In this document: piece by piece, positions 33,126 through 41,282 of the stretch
Layout of the letters: every line of letters starts with the position of its first letter
Position numbering within the stretch: position 1 is the stretch's first letter
NCBI GenBank assembly: GCA_038230515.1
Contig: JBBRND010000025.1
Location: 5,790 to 69,789, forward strand
Length of the DNA stretch: 64,000 nucleotides
Direction: 5' to 3'
Source of the DNA: JAPLDB01 sp038230515
GTDB taxonomy: Bacteria > Bacteroidota > Bacteroidia > AKYH767-A > 2013-40CM-41-45
Notes under the pieces: generated by a model
Databases searched by the model: none
Seen by the model: the letters and a program-made list of their open reading frames with translations, nothing else
Told to the model about the DNA's origin: nothing
Position numbers and translations under genes: made by a program

Positions 33126-33133
33126 TAAAGATA
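33126..33133 (-). promoter_or_regulatory. possible -7 box for the M43 protease operon
   Basis: The minus strand reads TATCTTTA, one mismatch from TAnnTTTG, 21 bases before the ATG at 33104. Array 3 begins 28 bases further upstream. Confidence 0.4.
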
Positions 33134-33160
33134 GGAGAAGAAAGTTAGTTATTATTCGGG

Positions 33161-33430
33161 GCTTTTAAGTTAACAGCTATCAATCTTCTAATTCATACTC
33201 AAGGATCGTTAGTAAGAGTTATCAATCCTCCAGCTAGTACTAAAGGATCGCAAGTAAGTGTTATCAATCTTCTAACTAATACTGAAGGATCGCAAGTAAG
33301 TGTTATCAATCTTCTAACTAATACTAAAGGATCGTTAGTAAGTGTTATCAATCTTCTAGGTAATACTAAAGGATCGTTAGTAAGTGTTATCAATCTTCTA
33401 ACTAATACTAAAGGATCGTTAGTAAGCACT
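33161..33430. repeat. array 3: about six 42-bp units between divergent T9SS genes
   Basis: Units of exactly 42 bp start at 33203, 33245, 33287, 33329 and 33371, with decayed copies at 33161 and 33413. They lie in the 553-base gap between the divergent M43 protease and Kelch genes. Each unit contains TTAGTA and TACTAA, and a GTTAG with CTAAC, in inverted orientation around a TTATCAATCTT core. A 14-residue periodic frame (LVLVRRLITLTNDP) is open on the minus strand. The rest of the gap (33431-33657) holds a promoter box and nothing else I can recognise. Confidence 0.88.
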
Positions 33431-33623
33431 AACAACCATTCAACCCATCAAAAAGAGCAAATTTCGAACTATTAAAGAGTTTTGCTTTTTAAATACAGAT
33501 TCGAATTACAACCCGGCTTCAGAAATCTGCTCCTCCCTGATTAGCGGGTAAACTCCATTATTTTGATACCTTACTCTTGCATTAAAATACCTTGACTCCT
33601 AATTCTTAGTAAAAGAAATAGTT

Positions 33624-33631
33624 TACTTTTG
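33624..33631 (+). promoter_or_regulatory. -7 promoter box TACTTTTG
   Basis: A perfect TAnnTTTG box lies 26 bases before the ATG at 33658. No -33 box at the usual distance. Confidence 0.5.
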
Positions 33632-33657
33632 ATGAACGATTAATTTTTTTTGAGGTG

Positions 33658-35700
33658 ATGAAAAAAGTTTTGCTCTTCCTTTTTATTTTTTCTGCGCTGC
33701 ATTCTTTCTCTCAAACACCTGGAGAGTGGACTTGGATGAAAGGGAGTAACACAACGAATAGTCCCGGCAGTTTAGGTACTCAAGGAATATCAAGCCCTGC
33801 TAATGATCCTCGTGCAGTTTATGAAGCGTGTGAATGGACTGATTTGAATGGAAATTTTTGGTTATTCGGTGGTCGCACAAATAACTATTTTTCTGATTTA
33901 TTTAAATATGATCCATTGACAAATGAATGGACGTGGATGAAAGGACCGGGTATACCCAGTGATCCAGGGGTATATGGTTTGCAAGGGGTTTCATCACTAG
34001 GTAACTATCCTCCTGCAAGAGGAATGGGAACTGCAACTTGGACAGACCAACAAAATAATTTATGGATGTTCGCAGGTGCGAGTTTACTTGGTGGTTACAA
34101 TGATCTCTGGAAATATGACATCTCCACTAATGAATGGACATGGATGTCGGGCTCCAATTCTGTTTATCAATATGGAGTCTATGGCACACAGGGAATACCT
34201 TCAATCTTTAATATTCCCGGAAGCAGATGGGAGACCACTGCAAACTGGACGGATGTGAACGGAGATTTATGGTTGTTTGGTGGATACAACCAAATAGGAA
34301 ATATAAATTTTAATGACCTCTGGAGATATACTATCTCTACCGGTGAGTGGACATGGATGAAGGGATCATTTGGTGTAAATCAATTAGGGGTATATGGCGC
34401 AATTGGTATCGAAGCTTCTGCAAATTCTCCGGGAGCAAGAGCTGCTTATAGCAATTGGATTGATGGCAGCGGAAATTTTTGGTTGTTTGGAGGGTTGTTT
34501 TATGACTCTGTTACTTCCTTTAATGACATGTGGAAATATAATGTTTCAACCAATAATTGGACTTGGATAACAGGCGGAAATGTCGGAAATGAGCCGGGGT
34601 ATTTTAACCAAACTTGTGATACATCAATATTGAATGCTCCTCAATCAAGATATGAAAGCAGGGCGGAATGGAAAGATCACCGTGGTAACTTCTGGCTTTT
34701 TAGTGGTTTTTTTTCTGGATCAAATGATCTTTGGATGTTTTGTTTTGCTAGCAAACAATGGATTTTTATTAACTCGGCAGTGCAACATTGGGGTATTCAA
34801 GGTGTTTCCAGTCCGTTAAATTCTCCCGGTACAAGACCAGCATCAAATGGATGGTTAGATAATAACGGAAATATTTACATGTATGGAGGCGCGTTATCAA
34901 ATTACTATAATGATGTTTGGCGTTATGTTATTGATACAAGTTGCGGAGTATGTTTTTCGGTTCCTTCTGCTAATTTCTCTGCAGCGAATTCCCTCTGCCC
35001 CGGCACCTGCACCGATTTTCTAAATCTTTCTTTCAATGCAACTTCCTATCAATGGAATTTCCCCGGAGCCACACCCGATACAAGCACCGCCACTAACCCA
35101 ACAAACATTTGCTACTACAACTCCGGCAGCTACGATGTGCAGCTCATAGCAACAAACGCAAATGGCAGCGATACACTTTTGCTTAGCAACTACATTACTG
35201 TTTATCCCGCACCCGCAGCGCAAGGAATTTCGCAAAGCGGAGACACACTCTTTGCAAATGCAGGAGCAAACTCTTATCAATGGTATTACAACACAACACT
35301 TATCAGCGGAGCAACAGATTATTTTTATGTAGCACCAACAAGCGGAGATTACAATGTAGTGTGTACAGATAGCAATGGTTGCGAGGTGGAAGCAGCAGTG
35401 TTTAATGTGATAGCAGCAGCCCCACCCGGCCTCCCCGAAGGGGAGGAGGTAACAGCCACTCCGAATCCGGTGAGTGAGAAATTGGAAATAAAAATCCCGC
35501 TGACATTACTTAGCAAATTTGAAAAAGCCACTATAACTATTTACAACATGCTTGGCGAAAAGGTATTGGCTGTTTCTCCCCTCTCCTTTGGAGTGGGGCA
35601 AGGGGGAGAGGCCGATGTTTCCGCATTGCCCCCCGCCATGTATTATCTCGAAGTCGTTAGCGGAACTAAAATCTTCCGAACTAAACTCATCAAGCAATAA
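33658..35700 (+). CDS. Kelch-repeat T9SS-sorted secreted protein (paralogue of 2254-4305)
   Basis: 680 residues from the ATG at 33658; a GTG one codon earlier is possible. Signal peptide MKKVLLFLFIFSALHSFSQ, then six Kelch-type blades with NEWTWMKG and LFGG motifs (residues about 20-430), a PKD module (CPGTCTDF, NICYYNSGSYDV, SYQWYYNT) and a sorting domain (PNPVSEK, YNMLGEKVL, ending FRTKLIKQ). The PKD module is nearly identical in DNA to that of the first Kelch gene, while the blades are more diverged. Palindromic repeats sit in the linker and in the sorting domain (35430-35446, 35576-35611). Confidence 0.87.
   Translation: MKKVLLFLFIFSALHSFSQTPGEWTWMKGSNTTNSPGSLGTQGISSPANDPRAVYEACEWTDLNGNFWLFGGRTNNYFSDLFKYDPLTNEWTWMKGPGIPSDPGVYGLQGVSSLGNYPPARGMGTATWTDQQNNLWMFAGASLLGGYNDLWKYDISTNEWTWMSGSNSVYQYGVYGTQGIPSIFNIPGSRWETTANWTDVNGDLWLFGGYNQIGNINFNDLWRYTISTGEWTWMKGSFGVNQLGVYGAIGIEASANSPGARAAYSNWIDGSGNFWLFGGLFYDSVTSFNDMWKYNVSTNNWTWITGGNVGNEPGYFNQTCDTSILNAPQSRYESRAEWKDHRGNFWLFSGFFSGSNDLWMFCFASKQWIFINSAVQHWGIQGVSSPLNSPGTRPASNGWLDNNGNIYMYGGALSNYYNDVWRYVIDTSCGVCFSVPSANFSAANSLCPGTCTDFLNLSFNATSYQWNFPGATPDTSTATNPTNICYYNSGSYDVQLIATNANGSDTLLLSNYITVYPAPAAQGISQSGDTLFANAGANSYQWYYNTTLISGATDYFYVAPTSGDYNVVCTDSNGCEVEAAVFNVIAAAPPGLPEGEEVTATPNPVSEKLEIKIPLTLLSKFEKATITIYNMLGEKVLAVSPLSFGVGQGGEADVSALPPAMYYLEVVSGTKIFRTKLIKQ
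35430..35446 (+). repeat. palindrome CCTCCCC-GAA-GGGGAGG in the linker
   Basis: A perfect 7-bp inverted repeat with a 3-base loop encodes LPEGEE between the PKD module and the sorting domain. The first Kelch gene carries a different palindrome at the same place. Confidence 0.6.
35576..35611 (+). repeat. GAGAGGG-type palindromic repeat in the sorting domain
   Basis: CCCC-T-CTCC then TTT then GGAG-T-GGGG, followed by a GGGGGAGAGG tail. It resembles 4045-4080 in the paralogue but sits at another position, encoding SPLSFGVGQGGE in the loop before the last two strands. Confidence 0.65.
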
Positions 35701-35770
35701 TTCCTTTGCGTTTTTTCTTTGGGGTATCTGCGGCTTTGCGCGAATCAAACTTACCTGTGTTGAATTCATT

Positions 35771-35802
35771 ATTCGTAAATTCGCAACCGTTCGTTTTTCG
35801 AA
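35771..35802 (+). repeat. intergenic 4 x 8-bp tract (ATTCGTAA)
   Basis: Four 8-bp words, among them ATTCGTAA and ATTCGCAA, end 6 bases before the ATG at 35809. A close relative lies at 39750-39781. It has the same architecture as the heptamer tracts but an 8-bp step. Confidence 0.55.
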
Positions 35803-35808
35803 CCCACC

Positions 35809-36864
35809 ATGAACAGCATCAGCAAAAAAAAAACTTCTTATCAGGTTAACGAAGAGTTCATTATTTATCTCGATGAATTCGGTCGGCTGATGGACATCCC
35901 GTTCAGCTATGATGACTTGCTGCGTTTTACTTCAGCCATTCCACTGCGCGACAAAGCCGGTAAGGACACGTTGTGGGAAATGGTCTTTTATCCGCCTGAG
36001 GAAATGAAAGAGCTGAACGAAAAACTGGTAATGATGTACGCCATGATGAAGGTGGAAGGTAACGTGGCGATGATGGAGCATCTGTATGTAGATCGAATTG
36101 ACTATTGCACGTTCGGAAATTCAAAACCTTTCCGCATCCGCATCGTGAATCAGTACAACGATAATTACGATTACTTTTATGTGAAGATTGCTGATGCTTC
36201 GCGCGTGTACGGGCTGGAGCTGGAAGATATTCTTTCTCCGAACCGCATCAGTTTTGTATTGGATGGAAATACACTGGTTGAAGAGCACATCATCGGCATT
36301 CCTGGCGATCAGTTCATCAAACAAAATCTGAAAGAAGATGAAACGAATTTGATCCGTCTTGCAAAAGAGTTTGTAAAATTTAATGAACGCTGCTTCGTGC
36401 GTTTGCTTGGCGATATGCGTTCGTACAATTTTGTAATTGATACCATGTCTGACTTTGACGATACACAATATCGTTTCCGCGCCATTGATTTCGACCAGCA
36501 GTGTTTTGAAGGAAAGAAGTCGCTGTACCTTCCGCAATTTTTCAAAGAGAATGTTCCGTTTGTGAAACTCTGTATGGGTATTATGAATCCGGAAACGGTA
36601 AAGCAATATCAGTTGGAGGAGCGCACGCTAATGTCAAAAAGATTCCGCACAGCTCGTTACCGCATAGCATGTTTGCTTGAAGTGATGATACACGATACCA
36701 TTTCAACAAAGGAAAAGGTAGAACAGTTGCGCACGGAGCTGTCCGATCATTACTCGCGCAAGGATTTTTTACGGTGCCGGAACATGGGAGAGATAATGCG
36801 GTTGAGCTTAGATTTACTTCTTGAAAATGCGGAGCGCAACATTCACTTAGAGAAGTGGGGTTAA
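35809..36864 (+). CDS. uncharacterised protein with weak kinase-like motifs
   Basis: A 351-residue soluble protein without signal peptide. I do not recognise a named family. Residues about 195-230 read FVRLLGDMRSYNFVIDTMSD and then FRAIDFDQQCFEG. These recall the catalytic-loop (GDxxxxN) and IDFD metal-binding motifs of phosphotransferase or HipA-like kinases, but the order and spacing were compared only by eye. A segment of strands (YDYFYVKIADASRVYGLELEDIL) precedes and a helical tail follows. It stands between two T9SS genes and seems monocistronic. Confidence 0.7.
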   Translation: MNSISKKKTSYQVNEEFIIYLDEFGRLMDIPFSYDDLLRFTSAIPLRDKAGKDTLWEMVFYPPEEMKELNEKLVMMYAMMKVEGNVAMMEHLYVDRIDYCTFGNSKPFRIRIVNQYNDNYDYFYVKIADASRVYGLELEDILSPNRISFVLDGNTLVEEHIIGIPGDQFIKQNLKEDETNLIRLAKEFVKFNERCFVRLLGDMRSYNFVIDTMSDFDDTQYRFRAIDFDQQCFEGKKSLYLPQFFKENVPFVKLCMGIMNPETVKQYQLEERTLMSKRFRTARYRIACLLEVMIHDTISTKEKVEQLRTELSDHYSRKDFLRCRNMGEIMRLSLDLLLENAERNIHLEKWG

Positions 36865-37029
36865 AAGCAATTCGTGTTTTGAATAACTTTAGTTATCAGA
36901 TGAAATTTTTTCGGATTGAGAGTTGTTTCAAAACAAATTTCATTCATTAGCATTCTAATATTGAATGTACCTCTTCAACTTTCACGAAAGTTTATTGTCA
37001 AACTTTTCTCATTTTCAGAAACAGCAATA

Positions 37030-39702
37030 ATGAAACACCGACATCTGATTATTACATTTCTTTTCTCAGGAATTATTTCTTTAATGGTAGTTGATGCAGT
37101 TCGCAACGAAGCGTCATCCCACTCAAGCGGTGCTCCCGCAGCAAGAACGGGTTCACCTGGCGATGCAGGAGCAACGTGTAAGAACTGCCATGCAGGTCCA
37201 ACTCCTATCGTTGAATCAGGATGGATTACTTCAAACATTCCGTCAGCCGGATATACAGGAGGACAGACTTACACCATCACGGCAACCATTACCCGCAGCG
37301 GGCACAGCAAATTCGGGTTTGAAGTATCACCACAAAACCCTACCGGTACCTTGCTTGGAACATTGATCACTACCAACACAACCGAAACGCAATTGGTCGG
37401 CACAAGTAAATACATCACTCACAAAACTGCAGGTACAGCAGGAGCAAATGCGAGAACATGGACTTTCAACTGGACGGCTCCGGTTGCAGGCACTGGCAAC
37501 GTTACTTTTTACGGAGCGTTTCTCGCAACCAACAGCGGCAACAACAGTTCTGGCGATACTACTTTTACTTCAACACTTTTAGTGAGTGAATGTACACCGC
37601 CTGCACAGCCGGGAACTATTTCCGGTAATGCAGTTATCTGTACATCATCATCATCAACGCTGACTTATTCCGTGTTACCCGTGGCTGGAGCAACGAGTTA
37701 TAACTGGACATTTCCTGCCGGATGGACTGTATTAACCACTCAATCCAATAGCATGGATGTGCTTGCAGGAACCACAGGGGGAGCTATTTCTGTGACCGCT
37801 TCGAACAGTTGCGGAACGAGTGCTTCAAGTGCTTTGGTAGTCACTCTCGATCAGCTTTCTGTTTCAGCAACATCAACGATCGTTAGCTGCAACGGAGGAA
37901 CGAATGGAACGGCAACGGCAACGCCTTCTGCCGGAGTGGCTCCATATACCTATTCCTGGACGGGAGGAGGAAACGCTGCAATAAATTACAATCTTGCTGC
38001 TGGAACTTACACAGCAACTGTTACGGATGCTATCGGATGCACGAACATTGCATCAACTACTATTACAGAGCCCTTGCAGATTGTACTTAATACTACATCA
38101 ACGAATGCATATTGTGGAAATTCAAACGGCTCTGTTACTGTTTTTGCCAGTGGAGGCACTCCGGGTTATGCTTATTCATGGTCTCCCGGAAATGCGATGA
38201 CCGCAACGATGACAAACATCAGTAGTGGAAATTATACGGTAACAGTTACAGATGTAAATGGATGTATGGAGTCAGCAAATGTCGCAGTTGCTAATGTATC
38301 GGGTCCTACCGCAACTATATCTTCTTCAACAAATGTAAGCTGCAATGGCGGTACAGATGGCTCAGCAACCGTTACGCTTACTGGTGGTTCAGCTCCATTT
38401 ACTTATTTATGGACGGGAGGAGGAGGAACCGGTGCAACCGCAAATAATCTTTCAGCGGGAAATTATTCTGTCACAGTTACAGATGCGAACGGTTGCCTGG
38501 CCACTTCAATCGTTACGATAAGCGAACCACTTCCAATTTCTTTAATTACCGCATCAACTGATGCTGCATGCAGTCAATCAAATGGTTCAGCAAGTGTTAT
38601 AGTAAGTGGGGGTACAGCGGGTTATATCTATTCATGGAATTCAAGTCCCGTTCAGACAACTGATACTGCAATAAATTTATCAGCGGGTTATTACACTGTA
38701 ACGGTGACCGATGCGCACGGATGTTCGGCAAGTGTCAGCGTTGGTGTAAGCAATTCTACAGGACCAATTGTGGGCATTGGTACAATAATAAATGTTTCGT
38801 GTTTCGGTGGTTCTGACGGCTCGTTATTTATCACAGTAGGAAACAACGCAAATTATACTTATTTATGGTTGCCTTTTGGTGGCAATGACACAATTGCAAC
38901 TAATCTATCTGTGGGAACCTATAGTGTTACTGTAACTGATTCGCTTGGCTGCAGAACTGTTATCACTGCTGATATTTCAGAACCGCCATTGCTTGTTGCA
39001 GATGCAGGTTTCGATATTTCGATATGTGATGGTGCAGGACCTGTTATTGGTGGTGCCATTCCCGCGATAGGAGGGACTTTCCCTTATTTTTATTCATGGA
39101 GCCCGGCAGGGGATTTGAATTCTGCCAACCTTCCTAATCCTGTAGCGACACCTTCGCAAACTACCATCTTCACACTCACAGTTACTGATGCTCATGGGTG
39201 TATTTCAACATCTGATGTTACTGTTACAGTAAATCCGCTTCCTGTAGTGCCAGTTATTTCAATTAACAACGATGTTCTTTATTCCACGCCTGCAGGTTAT
39301 TATCAATGGTATCTGAACGGAACAATTATCAATGGTGCAACTTCGCAATCATACGCTCCTTTGCAAAATGGGAATTACACGGTGGTAATATCTGATTCTA
39401 ATTCATGCGAAGCAACTTCAACTCCGTATTCTTACAATTCAGCAGGAATAGAGGAGGGCGTAATTTCTTCCGACATTTCTATTTATCCCAATCCGGTTGG
39501 TGATGAGTTTACAGTCTTGTTTTTAAAAATTACTACTGGAGAAATTGAGATTGTGAACGCGTTAGGAGAAATGGTTTACTCAGATGTGCTGAACAATAAA
39601 CAGAAAACCATAAATTGTAAATCATTTCCTGCGGGAATTTATTTTCTGAAAATATCAGCGAATGAAAAATCATTTACGAAACTTTTGGTAAAACAATTCT
39701 AG
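37030..39702 (+). CDS. T9SS-sorted protein with CxxCH motif, choice-of-anchor-type domain and SprB repeats
   Basis: 890 residues from the ATG at 37030; the frame is open further upstream but the signal peptide (MKHRHLIITFLFSGIISLMV) fixes this start. Residues 50-54 are CKNCH, a c-type haem attachment motif, in GSPGDAGATCKNCHAGP. Residues about 60-185 resemble a choice-of-anchor V domain (FGFEVSPQNP, GAFLATNSGNNSSGDTTF). Then come an Ig-like domain and about five SprB repeats (AGTYTATVTDAIGC, SGNYTVTVTDVNGC), and a sorting domain (YPNPVGDEF, IVNALGEMV, KLLVKQF). It is probably a surface adhesin-like protein; haem binding is possible but unproven. Confidence 0.87.
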   Translation: MKHRHLIITFLFSGIISLMVVDAVRNEASSHSSGAPAARTGSPGDAGATCKNCHAGPTPIVESGWITSNIPSAGYTGGQTYTITATITRSGHSKFGFEVSPQNPTGTLLGTLITTNTTETQLVGTSKYITHKTAGTAGANARTWTFNWTAPVAGTGNVTFYGAFLATNSGNNSSGDTTFTSTLLVSECTPPAQPGTISGNAVICTSSSSTLTYSVLPVAGATSYNWTFPAGWTVLTTQSNSMDVLAGTTGGAISVTASNSCGTSASSALVVTLDQLSVSATSTIVSCNGGTNGTATATPSAGVAPYTYSWTGGGNAAINYNLAAGTYTATVTDAIGCTNIASTTITEPLQIVLNTTSTNAYCGNSNGSVTVFASGGTPGYAYSWSPGNAMTATMTNISSGNYTVTVTDVNGCMESANVAVANVSGPTATISSSTNVSCNGGTDGSATVTLTGGSAPFTYLWTGGGGTGATANNLSAGNYSVTVTDANGCLATSIVTISEPLPISLITASTDAACSQSNGSASVIVSGGTAGYIYSWNSSPVQTTDTAINLSAGYYTVTVTDAHGCSASVSVGVSNSTGPIVGIGTIINVSCFGGSDGSLFITVGNNANYTYLWLPFGGNDTIATNLSVGTYSVTVTDSLGCRTVITADISEPPLLVADAGFDISICDGAGPVIGGAIPAIGGTFPYFYSWSPAGDLNSANLPNPVATPSQTTIFTLTVTDAHGCISTSDVTVTVNPLPVVPVISINNDVLYSTPAGYYQWYLNGTIINGATSQSYAPLQNGNYTVVISDSNSCEATSTPYSYNSAGIEEGVISSDISIYPNPVGDEFTVLFLKITTGEIEIVNALGEMVYSDVLNNKQKTINCKSFPAGIYFLKISANEKSFTKLLVKQF

Positions 39703-39749
39703 GTTTCGTTTCTTCTTCATCAGACAAATCCTTTTATTTGCATTCTATT

Positions 39750-39781
39750 ATTCGTAAATTCGAAACGATTTGTTATTCGCA
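39750..39781 (+). repeat. intergenic 4 x 8-bp tract (ATTCGTAA)
   Basis: Four 8-bp words beginning ATTCGTAA and ATTCGAAA lie upstream of the TolC gene. The first 13 bases are identical to the tract at 35771. Confidence 0.55.
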
Positions 39782-39848
39782 CCTGTTAATCTTCGTTAAG
39801 GTATTTTTCATTTGCCGCTTTTCATTTACTTTGCGCAAGAAAATTTTT

Positions 39849-41270
39849 ATGTCACGATTAAGACTCCTTCTCCCGCTTCTTGTTTTTTCTGTAAGCAGTT
39901 TCGCGCAATCATCATGGTCACTACAGCAATGTATTGATTTTGCGCTTGAACATAACCTCACGATCAAACAATCGGAGTTAAATCAAGAGTTGAATAAGGT
40001 AAGTGTGAATCAGAGCACAGCAAATCTTTTCCCTTCGCTCAATGGCTTTACGTCCAACAATTATTATTTCGGACGAAGTATTGATCCTTACACCAATCAG
40101 TTCACACAAAATCAGGTTCGTTCCAATTCATTTTCGCTCAGTAGTTCACTTTCATTGTTTGAAGGATTTATTCTTCAAAATACAGTAAAGCAAAGTAAGC
40201 TGAATTACATGAGCAGTAAATATGATTTGCAAAAAGTAAAAAATGATATGGCATTGAATGTTGCGACTGCATATCTTCAGGTGCTTTACAGCAAAGAGTT
40301 GCTTGCCGTTACCACTGATCAGCATGACGCAACAAAACTGCAACGCGACCGCACCAAGAGGATGGAAGAATTGGGCAGCATGAGCAAAGGAAATTTGCTT
40401 GACATGGAATCGCAATTTGCTTCCGATGAAGTGCGGTTGATCACTGCACAATCTCAATACGATCAGTCGGTGCTTTCGTTGAAGCAGATGCTTGAACTTG
40501 ATACTTTGAAAGATTTCAATATTGTTACTCCTGAATTTCCGACTCCGAAAATGGATGCGGGGTATTCTGATGTGAAGGCAATTTATCTTGCAGCATTAAA
40601 CAATCAGCCAGACATGAAAAGCTATGATTACAAAGTTAGCAGCGCAGAAAAAGGAGTGAGCATTGCGAAAGGCGCAATCTATCCACGTCTTTCCATTAGC
40701 GGAAGTTTGGGCACCAGTTATTCCACATCAAGCCAGAGAGTGAAAAGTTACAGCTATTCAAATGATCCGGTTATCATTGGTTACACTTCGCAGTTCGATA
40801 CGGTGTATTCATTGTATCAGCAAAGCACCGCATTGCTGGAGAAAACCCCGTTCAGAGATCAGCTTAATAATAACCTAAGCAAATCAATTGGTTTAAGTTT
40901 AAGTATTCCTTTGTTCAATGGATGGAGTACGCATTCAAATATTCAACGTGCTCGCATCAATCTTGAACAAGTTCAAGTAGGTTTTGAGCAAGCAAAAAAA
41001 TCAATTTACAAGAGTATTGAGCAAGCAGTTGCTGATGCAAATGCAGCGTATCAGAAATTCACCGCAGGAGAAAAAAATGTGGAAGCCCAGCAGCAGAGTA
41101 TGGATTTCAACCAGCAGAAATTTGATGTGGGTTTGATCAATACATACGATTACCTGATTGCAAAAAATAATTTCACGAAAGCAAAATCAGATTTGTTGCA
41201 GGCAAAGTTCGATTACATTTTCCGTTTAAAAGTTCTTGATTTTTACATGGGTAAATCCCTCTCCTTTTAA
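39849..41270 (+). CDS. TolC-family outer-membrane efflux protein
   Basis: 473 residues from the ATG at 39849, which starts a signal peptide (MSRLRLLLPLLVFSVSSFAQ); the frame extends further upstream without homology. The body shows the TolC two-fold repeat: WSLQQCIDFALEHNLTIKQSELNQ at the start, a long coiled helix with QYDQSVLSLKQMLEL, and FDVGLINTYDYLIAKNNFTKAKSDLLQAKFDYIFRLKVLDFYMGK at the end. It forms the outer-membrane channel of tripartite exporters. The efflux adaptor gene follows 12 bases downstream. Confidence 0.93.
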   Translation: MSRLRLLLPLLVFSVSSFAQSSWSLQQCIDFALEHNLTIKQSELNQELNKVSVNQSTANLFPSLNGFTSNNYYFGRSIDPYTNQFTQNQVRSNSFSLSSSLSLFEGFILQNTVKQSKLNYMSSKYDLQKVKNDMALNVATAYLQVLYSKELLAVTTDQHDATKLQRDRTKRMEELGSMSKGNLLDMESQFASDEVRLITAQSQYDQSVLSLKQMLELDTLKDFNIVTPEFPTPKMDAGYSDVKAIYLAALNNQPDMKSYDYKVSSAEKGVSIAKGAIYPRLSISGSLGTSYSTSSQRVKSYSYSNDPVIIGYTSQFDTVYSLYQQSTALLEKTPFRDQLNNNLSKSIGLSLSIPLFNGWSTHSNIQRARINLEQVQVGFEQAKKSIYKSIEQAVADANAAYQKFTAGEKNVEAQQQSMDFNQQKFDVGLINTYDYLIAKNNFTKAKSDLLQAKFDYIFRLKVLDFYMGKSLSF

Positions 41271-41282
41271 TTAATCAATATT

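Noticed and set aside
33199..33435. 78-codon minus-strand frame in array 3
   Set aside because: Purely periodic and without supporting signals, as in arrays 1 and 2.
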